A DNA stretch of 64,000 nucleotides from Iamia sp963728655. Lineage in GTDB: Bacteria > Actinomycetota > Acidimicrobiia > Acidimicrobiales > Iamiaceae. The position numbers and the translations under genes were made by a program. The DNA lies in the NCBI GenBank assembly GCA_963728655.1, contig CAVSLD010000005.1, forward strand, positions 269,163 through 333,162, read 5' to 3'. Below, in pieces: positions 53,701 to 62,164 of this stretch. The stretch's first letter is position 1; each line of letters begins with the position of its first letter. The notes beneath the pieces are model-generated. The model ran no database searches and was not told the DNA's origin. It was given only the letters and a program-made list of their open reading frames with translations.

Positions 53701-54065
53701 CAGAACTCCAGTCCGGCGGTGCGGGCGGCGTCGGCGAGGGCCGCCACCCGACCGTGGTAGTTGTTGCCGCCGCGGTCGAAGACGACCGTGGTGATCCCGG
53801 CCTCGGTGGCGCGGGAGGCGAGCAGCTCGCCCACCTTCTTGGCTGCGTCGACGTTGCCGCCGCCGTCGCCGCGGAGCGACGCCTCGAGGGAGGTGGCGGC
53901 GGCCAGGGTGCGGCCGGTGGTGTCGTCGATCACCTGGGCGGCGATGTGCTTGTTCGAGCGGAACACGGCCAGGCGCGGGCGCTCGGCGGTGCCCCTCACC
54001 TTCTTGCGGACCCGACGGTGACGCCGGATCCGGGCCTCTCGCTTCTTCTGCGCAGCGTTGCTCAT
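53700..54065 (-). CDS. rplR: 50S ribosomal protein L18
   Basis: A 121-residue 5S rRNA-binding protein: RHRRVRKKVRGTAERPRLAVFRSNKHIAAQVID and VVFDRGGNNYHGRVAALADAARTAGLEF. The one-base overlap with rpsE is typical of the cluster. Confidence 0.97.
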   Translation of the reverse strand: MSNAAQKKREARIRRHRRVRKKVRGTAERPRLAVFRSNKHIAAQVIDDTTGRTLAAATSLEASLRGDGGGNVDAAKKVGELLASRATEAGITTVVFDRGGNNYHGRVAALADAARTAGLEF

Positions 54066-54077
54066 GGTCAGTCAGTC

Positions 54078-54615
54078 CTACTTCGCGGTCTTGCCGGCCT
54101 TGCGGGTCACCTGCTCGCCCAGGTACCGCACGCCCTTGCCCTTGTAGGGCTCGGGCTTGCGGAGGGCACGGATGTCGGCGGCCACCTGGCCGACCTTCTC
54201 CTTGTCGGCGCCCCGCACGGTGATGCGGGTGGGGCTGGGGACCTCGAAGGTGATGCCGTCGGGGGCCTCCACCCGCACCGGGTGGCTGAAGCCGAGCGAC
54301 AGGTCGAGGGCGGTGCCCTGGAGGGTGGCGCGGAAGCCGGTGCCGATGATCTCGAGGTCGCGGGTGAACTCCTGGCTCACGCCGACGACCATGTTGTTGA
54401 CCAGGGAGCGCACCAGGCCGTGCATGGCCCGGGTCTGGCGCTCGTCGTCGGGGCGCTCCACCAGCAGGGTGTCGCCGTCCTGGCGGACGGTGACGGTGCC
54501 GGGGATGTCGCGGGCCAGGTTGCCCTTGGGGCCGCTTGACGGTGACGGTGCGTCCCACGATGCCGACGTCGACGCCGGCGGGGACGGGGATGGGGTTCTT
54601 GCCTACGCGGGACAT
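54078..54615 (-). CDS. rplF: 50S ribosomal protein L6 (frame-disrupted)
   Basis: The start ATG 54615 gives SRVGKNPIPVPAGVDVGIVGRTVTVK, then the literal frame turns Arg/Pro-rich. Removing one base near 54528-54536 restores GPKGNLARDIPG and the remainder (MHGLVRSLVNNMVVGVSQEF, YKGKGVRYLGEQV). At 538 nt it is one base over whole codons. Without correction L6 would be lost, which is unlikely for a living cell; a sequencing or assembly insertion is favoured. Confidence 0.9.
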
Positions 54616-54622
54616 GGGTACC

Positions 54623-55027
54623 TCACCACACGAAGCAGAGGACCTCGCCGCCCACGTTGCGCTTGCGCGCCTCGCGGTCGGTGAGCAGCCCCTGGCTGGT
54701 CGAGACGACGGCCACGCCGAGGCCCCCGAGGACACGGGGGATCTCCTTGGACTTGCGGTAGACCCGCAGGCCCGGCTTGGAGACGCGCTGGATGCCGGAG
54801 ATGGTGCGGGACCGCTCGGGCGAGTACCGCATGGTGATGTGCAGGGTGGAGCCGGGCTTGTCGGTGTTGGCCTCGACGCGGAAGGCGTCGATGTAGCCCT
54901 CCGCCTTGAGCACCTGGGCCAGGGCTTCCTTCTGCTTGGAGCTCGGCATGCGCACCTCGTCGTGCATCGCCACGTTGGCGTTGCGGACGCGCGTGAGCAT
55001 GTCGGCGATGGGGTCGGTCATCGTCAT
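54623..55027 (-). CDS. rpsH: 30S ribosomal protein S8
   Basis: A 134-residue protein with DPIADMLTRVRNAN, SKPGLRVYRKSKEIPRVLGGLGVAV and VVSTSQGLLTDREAR. ATG 55027 is chosen because GGAG lies 8 nt upstream; ATG 55021 is possible. It lies 7 bp from the rplF start and 17 bp after the S14 stop. Confidence 0.97.
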   Translation of the reverse strand: MTMTDPIADMLTRVRNANVAMHDEVRMPSSKQKEALAQVLKAEGYIDAFRVEANTDKPGSTLHITMRYSPERSRTISGIQRVSKPGLRVYRKSKEIPRVLGGLGVAVVSTSQGLLTDREARKRNVGGEVLCFVW

Positions 55028-55044
55028 CGGTTCGTCTCCGTCCC

Positions 55045-55230
55045 TCACCAGCTGGCCTTGGTGACACCGGGGATCTCGCCGGCGTGGACCATGTCCCGCA
55101 GGCAGACCCGGCACAGCTTGAACTTGCGGTACACCGAGTGCGGGCGACCGCACCGCTGGCACCGGGTGTAGGCCCGGACCTTGAACTTGGGCGTCTTGTT
55201 CGCCTTGTTGATGAGCGCCTTCTTGGCCAT
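55045..55230 (-). CDS. rpsZ: 30S ribosomal protein S14, zinc-binding type
   Basis: A 61-residue short S14 with the zinc ribbon CQRC...CRVC, the type-Z form. Zinc-free long S14 paralogues, if any, lie elsewhere. It begins MAKKALINKANKTPKFKVRA and overlaps the rplE stop by one base. Confidence 0.97.
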   Translation of the reverse strand: MAKKALINKANKTPKFKVRAYTRCQRCGRPHSVYRKFKLCRVCLRDMVHAGEIPGVTKASW

Positions 55231-55803
55231 TACTGCCCCTCACGCTTGAACGGGAAGCCGAAGGCGGCGAGCAGGGCTCGACCCTCGGCGTCGGTGGCGG
55301 CACTGGTCACGATGGTGATGTCCATGCCGCGGGTGGAGTCGACCTTGTCGTAGTCGATCTCCGGGAAGATGAGCTGCTCGGTCACGCCGAACGTGTAGTT
55401 GCCGTTGCCGTCGAACGACCGGGGGTCGAGCCCGCGGAAGTCGCGGATGCGGGGGATCGCCAGGCTGACCAGGCGGTCGAAGAACTCCCACATGCGGTCG
55501 CCCCGGAGGGTGACCTTGGCGCCGATGGCGTTGCCCTCGCGGAGCTTGAAGCCGGCGATCGACTTCTTGGCCCGGGTCACCGCCGGCTTCTGGCCGGTGA
55601 TGAGGGTGAGGTCGTTGACCGCCCCGTCGAGCAGCGACGGCTGGCCCACGGCCTCGCCGACGCCCATGTTGACGACGATCTTCTCGAAGCGGGGCACCTG
55701 CATGACGTTGGCCAGGTCGAGCTGGTCCTTGAGCTGGGCCCGGACGGTGTCGTCGTAGCGACGCTTGAGCCGGGGGGCCTGGGGGGTGGTGGTCGGCGGC
55801 CAT
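55230..55803 (-). CDS. rplE: 50S ribosomal protein L5 (frame-disrupted)
   Basis: ATG 55803 overlaps the rplX stop (TGATG). After MAADHHP one of the C-runs (G runs on the plus strand, 55772-55777 and 55781-55786) carries one extra base; removing it gives APRLKRRYDDTVRAQLKDQLDL and the intact downstream VMQVPRFEKIVVNMGVGEA, LREGNAIGAKVTLRG and FPEIDYDKVD. At 574 nt the length is one over whole codons. The alternative, an in-phase start at ATG 55703, would delete about 30 conserved residues. Confidence 0.92.
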
Positions 55804-56124
55804 CAGATCTCCGCTCCCGTCCGTCGGCAGACCCGGATCTTGGTGCCGTCCTCGAGGACCTTGTAGCCGACGCGGGTCGGCTTGCCGTCGCTGGGGCTGA
55901 GCACCGCCACGTTGGGCACCGGGAGGGGCATGTCCTTGTCGATGATGCCGCCCTGGCTGGTGGCCGACTTGGCCTTCTGGTGCTTCTTGGCGATGTTGAC
56001 GCCCTCGACGATCACCTTGTTCTGCGGACGGGAGGACGCGCATGACGACGCCCTCCTTGCCCCGGTCCTTGCCGGTGAGGACGCGGACGCGGTCGCCCTT
56101 CCTGATCTTGACCGTGCTGCTCAT
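55803..56124 (-). CDS. rplX: 50S ribosomal protein L24 (frame-disrupted)
   Basis: The N-terminal part SSTVKIRKGDRVRVLTGKDRGKEGVV (KOW motif) and the C-terminal part VIVEGVNIAKKHQKAKSATSQGGIIDKD are in different frames. Dropping one base near 56022-56030 joins them as RVLPSQNKVIVEG. At 322 nt it has one extra base. L24 begins 50S assembly, so a spurious insertion is favoured. Confidence 0.9.
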
Positions 56125-56492
56125 CAGAGCACCTCCGGTGCGAGCGAGACGATGCGCATGAAGCGCCGGTCGCGCAGCTCGCGGCCGACCGGTCCGAAGA
56201 TGCGGGTGCCACGGGGCTGCTGCTGGTCGTTGATGAGGACGGCGGCGTTCTCGTCGAAGCGGATGTAGGAGCCGTCGGGACGACGCTTCTCCTTCTTCAC
56301 CCGGACCACGACGCACTTGACGACGTCGCCCTTGCGGACGGCGGCGCCGGGGATGGCGTCCTTCACGGTGGCGACGATGATGTCGCCGATCGAGGCGTAG
56401 CGGCGCTTGGAGCCGCCCAGCACCTTGATGCAGAGGATCTCCTTGGCGCCGCTGTTGTCGGCGACGCGGAGACGGGACTCTTGCTGGATCAT
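56124..56492 (-). CDS. rplN: 50S ribosomal protein L14
   Basis: A 122-residue protein opening IQQESRLRVADNSGAKEILCIKVLGGS, with GDVVKCVVVRVKKEKRRPDGSYIRFDENA and TRIFGPVGRELRD. It overlaps rpsQ by 4 bp and rplX by one base. The frame is intact. Confidence 0.98.
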   Translation of the reverse strand: MIQQESRLRVADNSGAKEILCIKVLGGSKRRYASIGDIIVATVKDAIPGAAVRKGDVVKCVVVRVKKEKRRPDGSYIRFDENAAVLINDQQQPRGTRIFGPVGRELRDRRFMRIVSLAPEVL

Positions 56493-56768
56493 CGGGCCCT
56501 CTCCAGGACCTCGAGGAGGCGCCAGCGCTTCAGCTTGGAGAGCGGGCGGGTCTCCTGCACCCGGACGCGATCGCCGACGTTGAGGTCGTTGGTCTCGTCG
56601 TGGGTGTAGAGCTTGGTGGAGCGCTTCACCGTCTTGCCGTACAGGCGGTGCCGGTACTGGGAGGTCACGGTGACCACCGCGGTCTTGTCCATGGAGGCGG
56701 AGGTGACGATGCCCTCCCGCACCTTGCGGGGGTTGGCGCGCTCGGCGGTCTCGGTCTCAGGTGCTCAT
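56489..56768 (-). CDS. rpsQ: 30S ribosomal protein S17 (frame-disrupted)
   Basis: ATG 56768 overlaps the rpmC stop (ATGA), but codon 4 reads TGA (56757-56759). Removing the T gives MSTETETAERANPRKVREGIVTSASMDKTAV, joined to the open remainder (YGKTVKRSTKLYTHDETNDLNVGDRV). At 280 nt it has one extra base. An alternative start at GTG 56722 would yield a shorter 77-residue S17, which is possible but less natural. Confidence 0.88.
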
Positions 56769-56984
56769 CGGCTGATCTCCTCGGCCTCGGCCAGGGCGAT
56801 CTCGCGCCGGCGGAGCTCGGTCAGGATGCGGGCCACCTCGCGGCGGGCGGCGTGGATGGCGGCGCCGTTCTCCAGCTGGCCGGTGGCCCGGCGGAAGCGC
56901 AGGTTGAACAGCTCCTCGCGGGCCTCGACCAGGCGCGTCGTCGAGCTCGCCGTCGCTGAGGTCGGTCAGGATCTCCTTGGCCAT
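56765..56984 (-). CDS. rpmC: 50S ribosomal protein L29 (frame-disrupted)
   Basis: ATG 56984 begins MAKEILTDLSDGELDDA. One extra C near 56929-56934 throws the frame; after correction it reads LVEAREELFNLRFRRATGQLEN and RREVARILTELRRREIALAEAEEISR, a normal L29 coiled-coil, and stops at 56765. At 220 nt it is one base over. The uncorrected frame reads into rpsQ and stops at 56757. Confidence 0.9.
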
Positions 56985-57400
56985 CAGAACTCCACCTCCC
57001 GGCGGACGAAGCGGGCCTTCATCGGCAGCTTCTGGATGGCCCGGTCGATGGCCTCCTTGGCCACGGCCTCGTCGGAGTAGGAGAGCTCGAAGAGCACGCG
57101 GCCGGGCTTGACCACGGCGACCCAGCGCTCCGGGTTGCCCTTGCCCGAGCCCATGCGGGTCTCGGCCGGCTTCTCGGTGACGGGCTTGTCCGGGAACACG
57201 TTGATCCAGACCTTGCCGCCGCGCTTGATGTGGCGGGTCATGGCGATGCGGGCCGCCTCGATCTGGCGGGCGGTCACCCAGCCGGGCTCGAGGGCCTGGA
57301 TCCCGAAGTCGCCGAAGGTGACGGCGGTGCCGCCCTTGGCCGGGCCGGTGGTCCGGCCGCGGTGGGTCTTGCGGTGCTTGACCTTGCGAGGCATCAACAT
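56984..57400 (-). CDS. rplP: 50S ribosomal protein L16
   Basis: A 138-residue protein with MPRKVKHRKTHRG, GGTAVTFGDFGIQALEPGWVTARQIEAARIA and RMGSGKGNPERWVAVVKPGRVLFEL. ATG 57400 overlaps the rpsC stop (TGATG); ATG 57394 is the conserved M and may be the actual start. Confidence 0.97.
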   Translation of the reverse strand: MLMPRKVKHRKTHRGRTTGPAKGGTAVTFGDFGIQALEPGWVTARQIEAARIAMTRHIKRGGKVWINVFPDKPVTEKPAETRMGSGKGNPERWVAVVKPGRVLFELSYSDEAVAKEAIDRAIQKLPMKARFVRREVEF

Positions 57401-58332
57401 CAGTCGGCGTCCCCGGGTCGGAAGTGGGGGGTCTCGTGGTGCTCGCGGACCGAGCGCTCGATGGCCTCCTCCTCCTCGAGCAGCTTCTCGAACTCGGGGT
57501 CGGCCTCGCCCAGGAGCGGCTTGGGCTCCTCGCCCTCGGCCGCGGGCGCGGCCGCGGGGGCCTCGGCCGGGGCCTCGGGGGCGGGGCGGCGGCCCTTGGA
57601 GGACACGACGGCGGGGCGGGGCGCCCCGGCGGGGGCGCCGGAGGTCTCGCCGACGGCCATGGCCGCCTCCTTGGTGATCTTGTCCTCGGCGGCCGCCTTG
57701 TAGGGGAGGATGTCGCCCTTGTAGATCCAGACCTTCACGCCGATGCGACCGGCGGAGGTCTTGGCCTCGCGGAAGCCGTAGTCGATGTCGGCGCGGAGGG
57801 TGTGCAGCGGCACGCGGCCCTCGCGGTACCACTCGGTGCGGCTCATCTCCGAGCCACCGAGGCGGCCCGAGCACTGGACCCGGATGCCGAGGGCGCCGGC
57901 CTTCTGGGCGTTCTGCACGGCGCGCTTCATGGCCCGGCGGAAGGCGACCCGGCCGGCCAGCTGGTCGGCCACGCCCTGGGCGATCAGGGCGGCGTCGAGC
58001 TCGGGCTGCTTGATCTCCTGGATGTTGAGCTGGACCTTGTTGTTGCCGGTGATCTTGGTGAGCTCGGCGCGGAGCTCGTCGGCCTGGGCGCCGCGGCGCC
58101 CGATGACGATGCCGGGGCGCGCGGTGTGGACGTCGACGCGGACGCGGTCGCGCGTGCGCTCGACCTCGATGCGGCTGATGGCGGCGTGGGGCAGCGCCGA
58201 CATGATCATGTCGCGGACCTTCCAGTCCTCGATCACGAGGTCGGCGTACTCCTCACGCCCGGCGAACCAGCGCGACTTCCAGTCGGTGGTGACGCCGAGT
58301 CGGAACCCGTAGGGGTTGACCTTCTGGCCCAT
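57400..58332 (-). CDS. rpsC: 30S ribosomal protein S3 with extended acidic C-terminus
   Basis: A 310-residue protein; E. coli S3 is about 233. The KH domain shows GIVIGRRGAQADELRAEL, and DIDYGFREAKTSAGRIGVKVWIYKG is the C-terminal domain. From about residue 225 an Ala/Pro/Glu-rich tail of about 80 residues follows (APAGAPRPAVVSS... to ERSVREHHETPHFRPGDAD). Tails on S3 occur in other Actinobacteria. The frame is intact. Confidence 0.97.
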   Translation of the reverse strand: MGQKVNPYGFRLGVTTDWKSRWFAGREEYADLVIEDWKVRDMIMSALPHAAISRIEVERTRDRVRVDVHTARPGIVIGRRGAQADELRAELTKITGNNKVQLNIQEIKQPELDAALIAQGVADQLAGRVAFRRAMKRAVQNAQKAGALGIRVQCSGRLGGSEMSRTEWYREGRVPLHTLRADIDYGFREAKTSAGRIGVKVWIYKGDILPYKAAAEDKITKEAAMAVGETSGAPAGAPRPAVVSSKGRRPAPEAPAEAPAAAPAAEGEEPKPLLGEADPEFEKLLEEEEAIERSVREHHETPHFRPGDAD

Positions 58333-59078
58333 TACTTCTCGTCCTCGGTGTCGTCGGTGTCGTCGTCCGCCTCGGCCGTGGTGTCGTCGTCGGTGTCGGC
58401 GACGACCTCCTCGGCCTCGTCGTCGGAGGCCTCGTCGGCCTCGGCGCCTCGTCGCTCGGGTCCTCCGCGCTGCCGACGGCGTCGTCGACGTCGACCTCGG
58501 CGTCGGTGACCTCGTGGTCGGTGGTGGCCTCGTCGGCCTCGGTGTCGGCCGGGGCCTCGTCGGTGGTCTCGGGCGCGTCCTCGGCGCCGTCGGCCTTGCG
58601 GGACTTGGCCACGCGGGCCCGCCGGTCGGCGGCGGGGGTGCGGCGGCGACCGCCACGGCCGCCCTCGGTGGTGAGGCCGCTGCTGGTTCTTCTCCCGCCA
58701 GCGGCGCAGCTCGTCGTCGTCCATGCGGCCGACGATGACGGTGATGTGGCAGGTGCGCTTGCGGATGCGGGTGGCCCGGCCCCGGGCCCGGGGCCGCCAG
58801 CGCTTGAGGGTGGGGCCCTCGTCGGCGTAGCAGGCGACGACCTTCAGGGTCTCGCCGTCCTGGCTGTCGTTGGCCTCGGCGTTGGCCACGGCGGAGGCCA
58901 GGGCCTTGCGGATGATGCGGGCGATGTCGCGCTCGGTGAAGGCCAGGACCTGGTCGGCGTCGGCCACGTGCAGGCCGCGGATCAGGTCGAGGACCTCACG
59001 GGCCTTGTAGGCCGAGACCCGCACGTAGCGGACCTGGGCCCGGGTGCCCGGGCGCTCGTTGGTCTTGGTGGCCGTCAT
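58332..59078 (-). CDS. rplV: 50S ribosomal protein L22 with long acidic tail (two compensating frame errors)
   Basis: The L22 core (about 1-115) is clear: VSAYKAREVLDLIRGLHVADA, DIARIIRKALASAVANAEAN and ARGRATRIRKRTCHITVIV. After REKNQQ the literal frame becomes Arg-rich, but a +1 correction near 58675-58682 gives LTTEGGRGGRRRTPAADRRARVAKSRKADGAEDAPETT and continues acidic; a second, opposite correction near 58443-58449 returns to EADEASDDEAEEVVADTDDD. The total, 747 nt, is in frame. The tail (about 130 residues) is far longer than usual (core about 110). Confidence 0.85.
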   Translation of the reverse strand: MTATKTNERPGTRAQVRYVRVSAYKAREVLDLIRGLHVADADQVLAFTERDIARIIRKALASAVANAEANDSQDGETLKVVACYADEGPTLKRWRPRARGRATRIRKRTCHITVIVGRMDDDELRRWREKNQQRPHHRGRPWRSPPHPRRRPAGPRGQVPQGRRRRGRARDHRRGPGRHRGRRGHHRPRGHRRRGRRRRRRRQRGGPERRGAEADEASDDEAEEVVADTDDDTTAEADDDTDDTEDEK

Positions 59079-59356
59079 CGGCGCTTCACCCCCCGCTCCT
59101 GGCCGGCGTGGAACCGGAAGGTGCGGGTCGGGGCGAACTCGCCCAGCTTGTGGCCGACCATCGACTCGGTGATGTAGACGGGCACGTGCTTGCGCCCGTC
59201 GTGGACGGCGATGGTGTGGCCGACCATGTCGGGGATGATCGTCGAGCGGCGGGACCAGGTCTTGATGACCTTCTTCTCGCCCTTCTCGTTGAGCCCGTCG
59301 ACCTTGGTCAACAGGTGGCCGTCGACGAACGGACCCTTCTTCAGTGAACGGGGCAT
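59075..59356 (-). CDS. rpsS: 30S ribosomal protein S19
   Basis: A 93-residue head protein: RSLKKGPFVDGHLLTKVDGLN, KVIKTWSRRSTIIPDMVGHTIAVHDGRKHVPVYITE, VGHKLGEFAPTRTF. It overlaps rplV by 4 bp. The frame is intact. Confidence 0.98.
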   Translation of the reverse strand: MPRSLKKGPFVDGHLLTKVDGLNEKGEKKVIKTWSRRSTIIPDMVGHTIAVHDGRKHVPVYITESMVGHKLGEFAPTRTFRFHAGQERGVKRR

Positions 59357-59358
59357 GA

Positions 59359-60195
59359 CTACCTCCGCGAGCCGCGGGTGCGGCGGCGCCGGACGATGAG
59401 CTTCTGGGACGGCTTGTTGGTGTCGCGGGTGCGGCCCTCGGGCTTGCCCCACGGGGAGACGGGGTGGCGGCCACCGGAGGTCTTGCCCTCACCGCCGCCG
59501 TGCGGGTGGTCGACCGGGTTCATGGCCACGCCGCGGGTCTGGGGGCGGACGCCCTTCCAGCGGTTGCGGCCGGCCTTGCCCACCTTGATGAGCTCGGCCT
59601 CGGCGTTGCCGACGGTGCCGACGGTGGCCCGGCAGTCGATCGGCACCCGGCGCATCTCGGTGCTGGGGAGGCGCAGGGTGGCGAAGTCGCCCTCCTTGGC
59701 CACCAGCTGGACGCTGGAGCCGGCACTGCGGGCCATGCGGCCCCCGCCCCCGGGCTTCATCTCGATGTTGTGCACCGTGGTGCCCACCGGGATGTAGCGC
59801 ATGGGCAGGGCGTTGCCGGGACGGATCTCGGCGCCCTGGCCGGACTGGAGCATGTCGCCGACCTTCACGTCGCGGGGGGCGAGGATGTAGCTCTTGGCCC
59901 CGTCCACGTAGTGGAGCAGCAGGATGCGGCAGTTGCGGTTGGGGTCGTACTCGACCGCGGCGACCTTGGCCGGCACGCCGTCCTTGGTGCGACGGAAGTC
60001 GACCTGGCGGTACTGGCGCTTGTGGCCCCCGCCCTTGTGGCGGGCGGTCTTGTGGCCGCCGTTGTTGCGGCCGCCGGTCTTGGGGTTGGGGCCGACCAGC
60101 GCCTTCTCCGGGCGGTCCTTGGTGACCTCGCCGAAGTCCGACGAGGTCTGGAACCGGCGGGCCGGGCTGGTGGGCTTGCGCTTGCGAAGTGCCAT
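59359..60195 (-). CDS. rplB: 50S ribosomal protein L2
   Basis: A 278-residue protein essential for subunit association and peptidyl transfer. It has GRNNGGHKTARHKGGGHKRQYRQVDFRRTKDGVPA, the catalytic-loop AMNPVDHPHGGGEGKTSGGRHPVSPWG and the basic tail KLIVRRRRTRG. ATG 60195 gives the family's normal length. The frame is intact. Confidence 0.98.
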   Translation of the reverse strand: MALRKRKPTSPARRFQTSSDFGEVTKDRPEKALVGPNPKTGGRNNGGHKTARHKGGGHKRQYRQVDFRRTKDGVPAKVAAVEYDPNRNCRILLLHYVDGAKSYILAPRDVKVGDMLQSGQGAEIRPGNALPMRYIPVGTTVHNIEMKPGGGGRMARSAGSSVQLVAKEGDFATLRLPSTEMRRVPIDCRATVGTVGNAEAELIKVGKAGRNRWKGVRPQTRGVAMNPVDHPHGGGEGKTSGGRHPVSPWGKPEGRTRDTNKPSQKLIVRRRRTRGSRR

Positions 60196-60206
60196 CAGAG
60201 CGTTCC

Positions 60207-60500
60207 TCAGCTCTCGAACAGGTCGATGGAGTCGCCCTCGGCGAGGGTGACGATGGCCCGCTTGCTGCTGGCCTTGGACCCCAGCTTCCCGGTGCGGCGG
60301 TTGCGGACCGACTTGCCCTTGCGGTTCAGGGTGTTCACCTTGAGCACGGTGACGCCGAAGATCGACTGGACCGCGTCGTGGATCTCGGGCTTGGAGGCCG
60401 TGGGGTGGACGATGAAGGTGTACTGGTTGGTCTCGAGCAGGGCGTAGGACTTCTCGCTCACGACCGGCTTCAGGATGACCTGGCGGGGATCCTTCATCAC
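60207..60500 (-). CDS. rplW: 50S ribosomal protein L23
   Basis: A 97-residue protein at the tunnel exit that docks SRP and trigger factor: DPRQVILKPVVSEKSYALLETNQYTFIVHP and VKVNTLNRKGKSVRNRR. ATG 60500 overlaps the rplD stop (ATGA). Confidence 0.97.
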   Translation of the reverse strand: MMKDPRQVILKPVVSEKSYALLETNQYTFIVHPTASKPEIHDAVQSIFGVTVLKVNTLNRKGKSVRNRRTGKLGSKASSKRAIVTLAEGDSIDLFES

Positions 60501-61288
60501 TCCTCCTCGTCGTCGGTGGCGTCGGCGACCGGGACCTCGACGTGGTCGTCGGAGGGGGTGGGCGCCTCGGTGGCGTCCTCGTCGACGACGGGCACCTCGG
60601 CCCGCTCGCCGGGGGCACCGCCGCGGTGGCCGGCGGGGGCCTCGACGGTGGCCGGGGCGCCGTGGCCGCCGCGGGAGACGGGGGTGTCACCGGGGACCGA
60701 CGCCGGGGTGAAGACGACCCAGTCGCTCACCAGCACGTCGTAGGCGTTGAGCTCGGACGGGGTGAGGATGTGGACGTCGGTCAGGTTGCGGAAGCTCTTC
60801 CAGGTGACGTCGTCGTCGGCCGCGAGGACGAGCAGGACCTTGCCCTCGACGCCGAGGTCGGCGAGGGCGGTGACGGCCTGGGCCGTCTTGGGGGCGTCCC
60901 AGCCGAAGTCGACGACCTTGACCCGCCCCTCCGAGGAGCGGTCCGAGAGGGCCGAGCGCAGGGCCAGGCGCACCATCTTCTTGGGGGTGCGCTGGGCGTA
61001 GGAGCGGGGCTTGGGGCCGAGGGCGATGCCGCCGCCGGTCCACTGGGGCGAGCGGATGGAGCCCTGACGGGCCCGACCGGTGCCCTTCTGCTTCCACGGC
61101 TTGGCGCCGCCGCCGGCGACCTCGGCCCGGGTCTTGGTGGACTGGGTGCCCGAGCGGCGGGCGGCCAGCTGGGCGGTGACGACCTGGTGGAGCACCGCGC
61201 CGTTGGGCTCGATGCCGAACACGGCGTCGTCGAGGTCGGTGGTGGTGGTCGTCTTGCCGCTGGCGTCGACCACGTCGATCTTCGACAT
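60497..61288 (-). CDS. rplD: 50S ribosomal protein L4 with acidic C-terminal extension
   Basis: A 263-residue protein; usual L4 is about 200-220. The tunnel loop is KPWKQKGTGRARQGSIRSPQWTGGG, followed by TPKKMVRLALRSALSDR. From about residue 205 an Ala/Pro/acidic tail follows (TPVSRGGHGAPATVEAP... ending VADATDDEEE). In E. coli L4 represses the S10 operon; that has not been shown here. Confidence 0.95.
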   Translation of the reverse strand: MSKIDVVDASGKTTTTTDLDDAVFGIEPNGAVLHQVVTAQLAARRSGTQSTKTRAEVAGGGAKPWKQKGTGRARQGSIRSPQWTGGGIALGPKPRSYAQRTPKKMVRLALRSALSDRSSEGRVKVVDFGWDAPKTAQAVTALADLGVEGKVLLVLAADDDVTWKSFRNLTDVHILTPSELNAYDVLVSDWVVFTPASVPGDTPVSRGGHGAPATVEAPAGHRGGAPGERAEVPVVDEDATEAPTPSDDHVEVPVADATDDEEE

Positions 61289-61941
61289 CAGGACCCCTTC
61301 CCGGCGGCCGTCTTGGCCGCGTCGCGCACGAGGACGAGCCCGCCCTTGGGGCCGGGCACCGCACCCTTGATGAGGAGCAGGTTGCGCTCGGTGTCGGTGC
61401 GCACCACCTCGAGGTTCAAGGTGGTGACCTTCTCGCCACCGGTGCGACCGGCCATGCGCTGGCCCCGGAACACCCGGGACGGCGTGGCGCAGGCGCCGAT
61501 GGCGCCGGGGGCCCGGTGGACCCGGTGGGCACCGTGGCTGGCCCGCTGGCCGGCGAAGCCGTGGCGCTTCATGACGCCGGCGAAGCCCTTGCCCTTGCTG
61601 ACCGCGGTGACGTCGATGCGTCCGCCCTCGGCGAGGATGTCGACCCCGAGGGTCTGGCCCACCTCGTAGCCGGCGGTGTCGTCGATGCGGAGCTCGACGA
61701 GGCGGGGCCCGGGCTCGACGTCGGCCTTGGCGAACTGGCCGGCCACCGGCTTGGACAGCTTGGTGGCCTTCTTGGTGCCGAAGGTGACCTGCAGGGCGCT
61801 GTAGCCGTCGCGCTCGGGGGTGCGGATGCTGACCACGCGGACCGGCTCGACCTGCAGGACCGTGACGGGCACGACCTTGCGGTCGTCGTCCCAGATCTGG
61901 GTCATGCCGAGCTTGGACCCGACGATCGCTGTGGTTGCCAT
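61288..61941 (-). CDS. rplC: 50S ribosomal protein L3
   Basis: A 217-residue protein opening ATTAIVGSKLGMTQIWDDDRKVVPVTVL, with KGKGFAGVMKRHGFAGQRASHGAHRVHRAPGAIG and GRTGGEKVTTLNLEV, the peptidyl-transferase loop. It is the first gene of the S10 cluster here; rpsJ is not upstream. Transcription is likely from 62135-62164. Confidence 0.97.
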   Translation of the reverse strand: MATTAIVGSKLGMTQIWDDDRKVVPVTVLQVEPVRVVSIRTPERDGYSALQVTFGTKKATKLSKPVAGQFAKADVEPGPRLVELRIDDTAGYEVGQTLGVDILAEGGRIDVTAVSKGKGFAGVMKRHGFAGQRASHGAHRVHRAPGAIGACATPSRVFRGQRMAGRTGGEKVTTLNLEVVRTDTERNLLLIKGAVPGPKGGLVLVRDAAKTAAGKGS

Positions 61942-62134
61942 GTCTCTCTCTTCTCGCGGAGGAACGGGCGGTCCGTTCACGCGGACGCTCCGCTCGGGCG
62001 GGCCCGGCGGAGCGTTGTCTCGGTTGTGCCGCAGGGTTCCCGGCCGATCGGGTCGGGCGCCTGCGGACGTCGGTTCTGTGGGTGGGAGGCCGTCCTGGTC
62101 AGCGACCGGGTCGGCTCCCGTGCACGAAGGGGAC
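61942..62134. other. Leader between S10-cluster promoter and rplC
   Basis: About 190 nt separate the promoter from rplC. I see no coding sequence and, in particular, no S10. A GC-rich inverted segment (GCGGACGCTCCGC, about 61980) could fold, but no known leader regulator was recognised. Confidence 0.6.
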
Positions 62135-62164
62135 ACCGTACCGGGTCCCCCCGCTCCCGTCCAA
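62135..62164 (-). promoter_or_regulatory. Promoter of the S10-spc ribosomal cluster
   Basis: The -35 TTGGAC (62159-62164) and -10 TACGGT (62135-62140) are separated by 18 bp on the minus strand. It is the best match in this gap. Confidence 0.72.

Noticed and set aside
58332..59492. L22 with an Arg-rich middle as a real feature
   Set aside because: The alternative frame continues the acidic tail smoothly on both sides, with codon use like the neighbours; the Arg-rich stretch is what GC-rich out-of-frame DNA gives.
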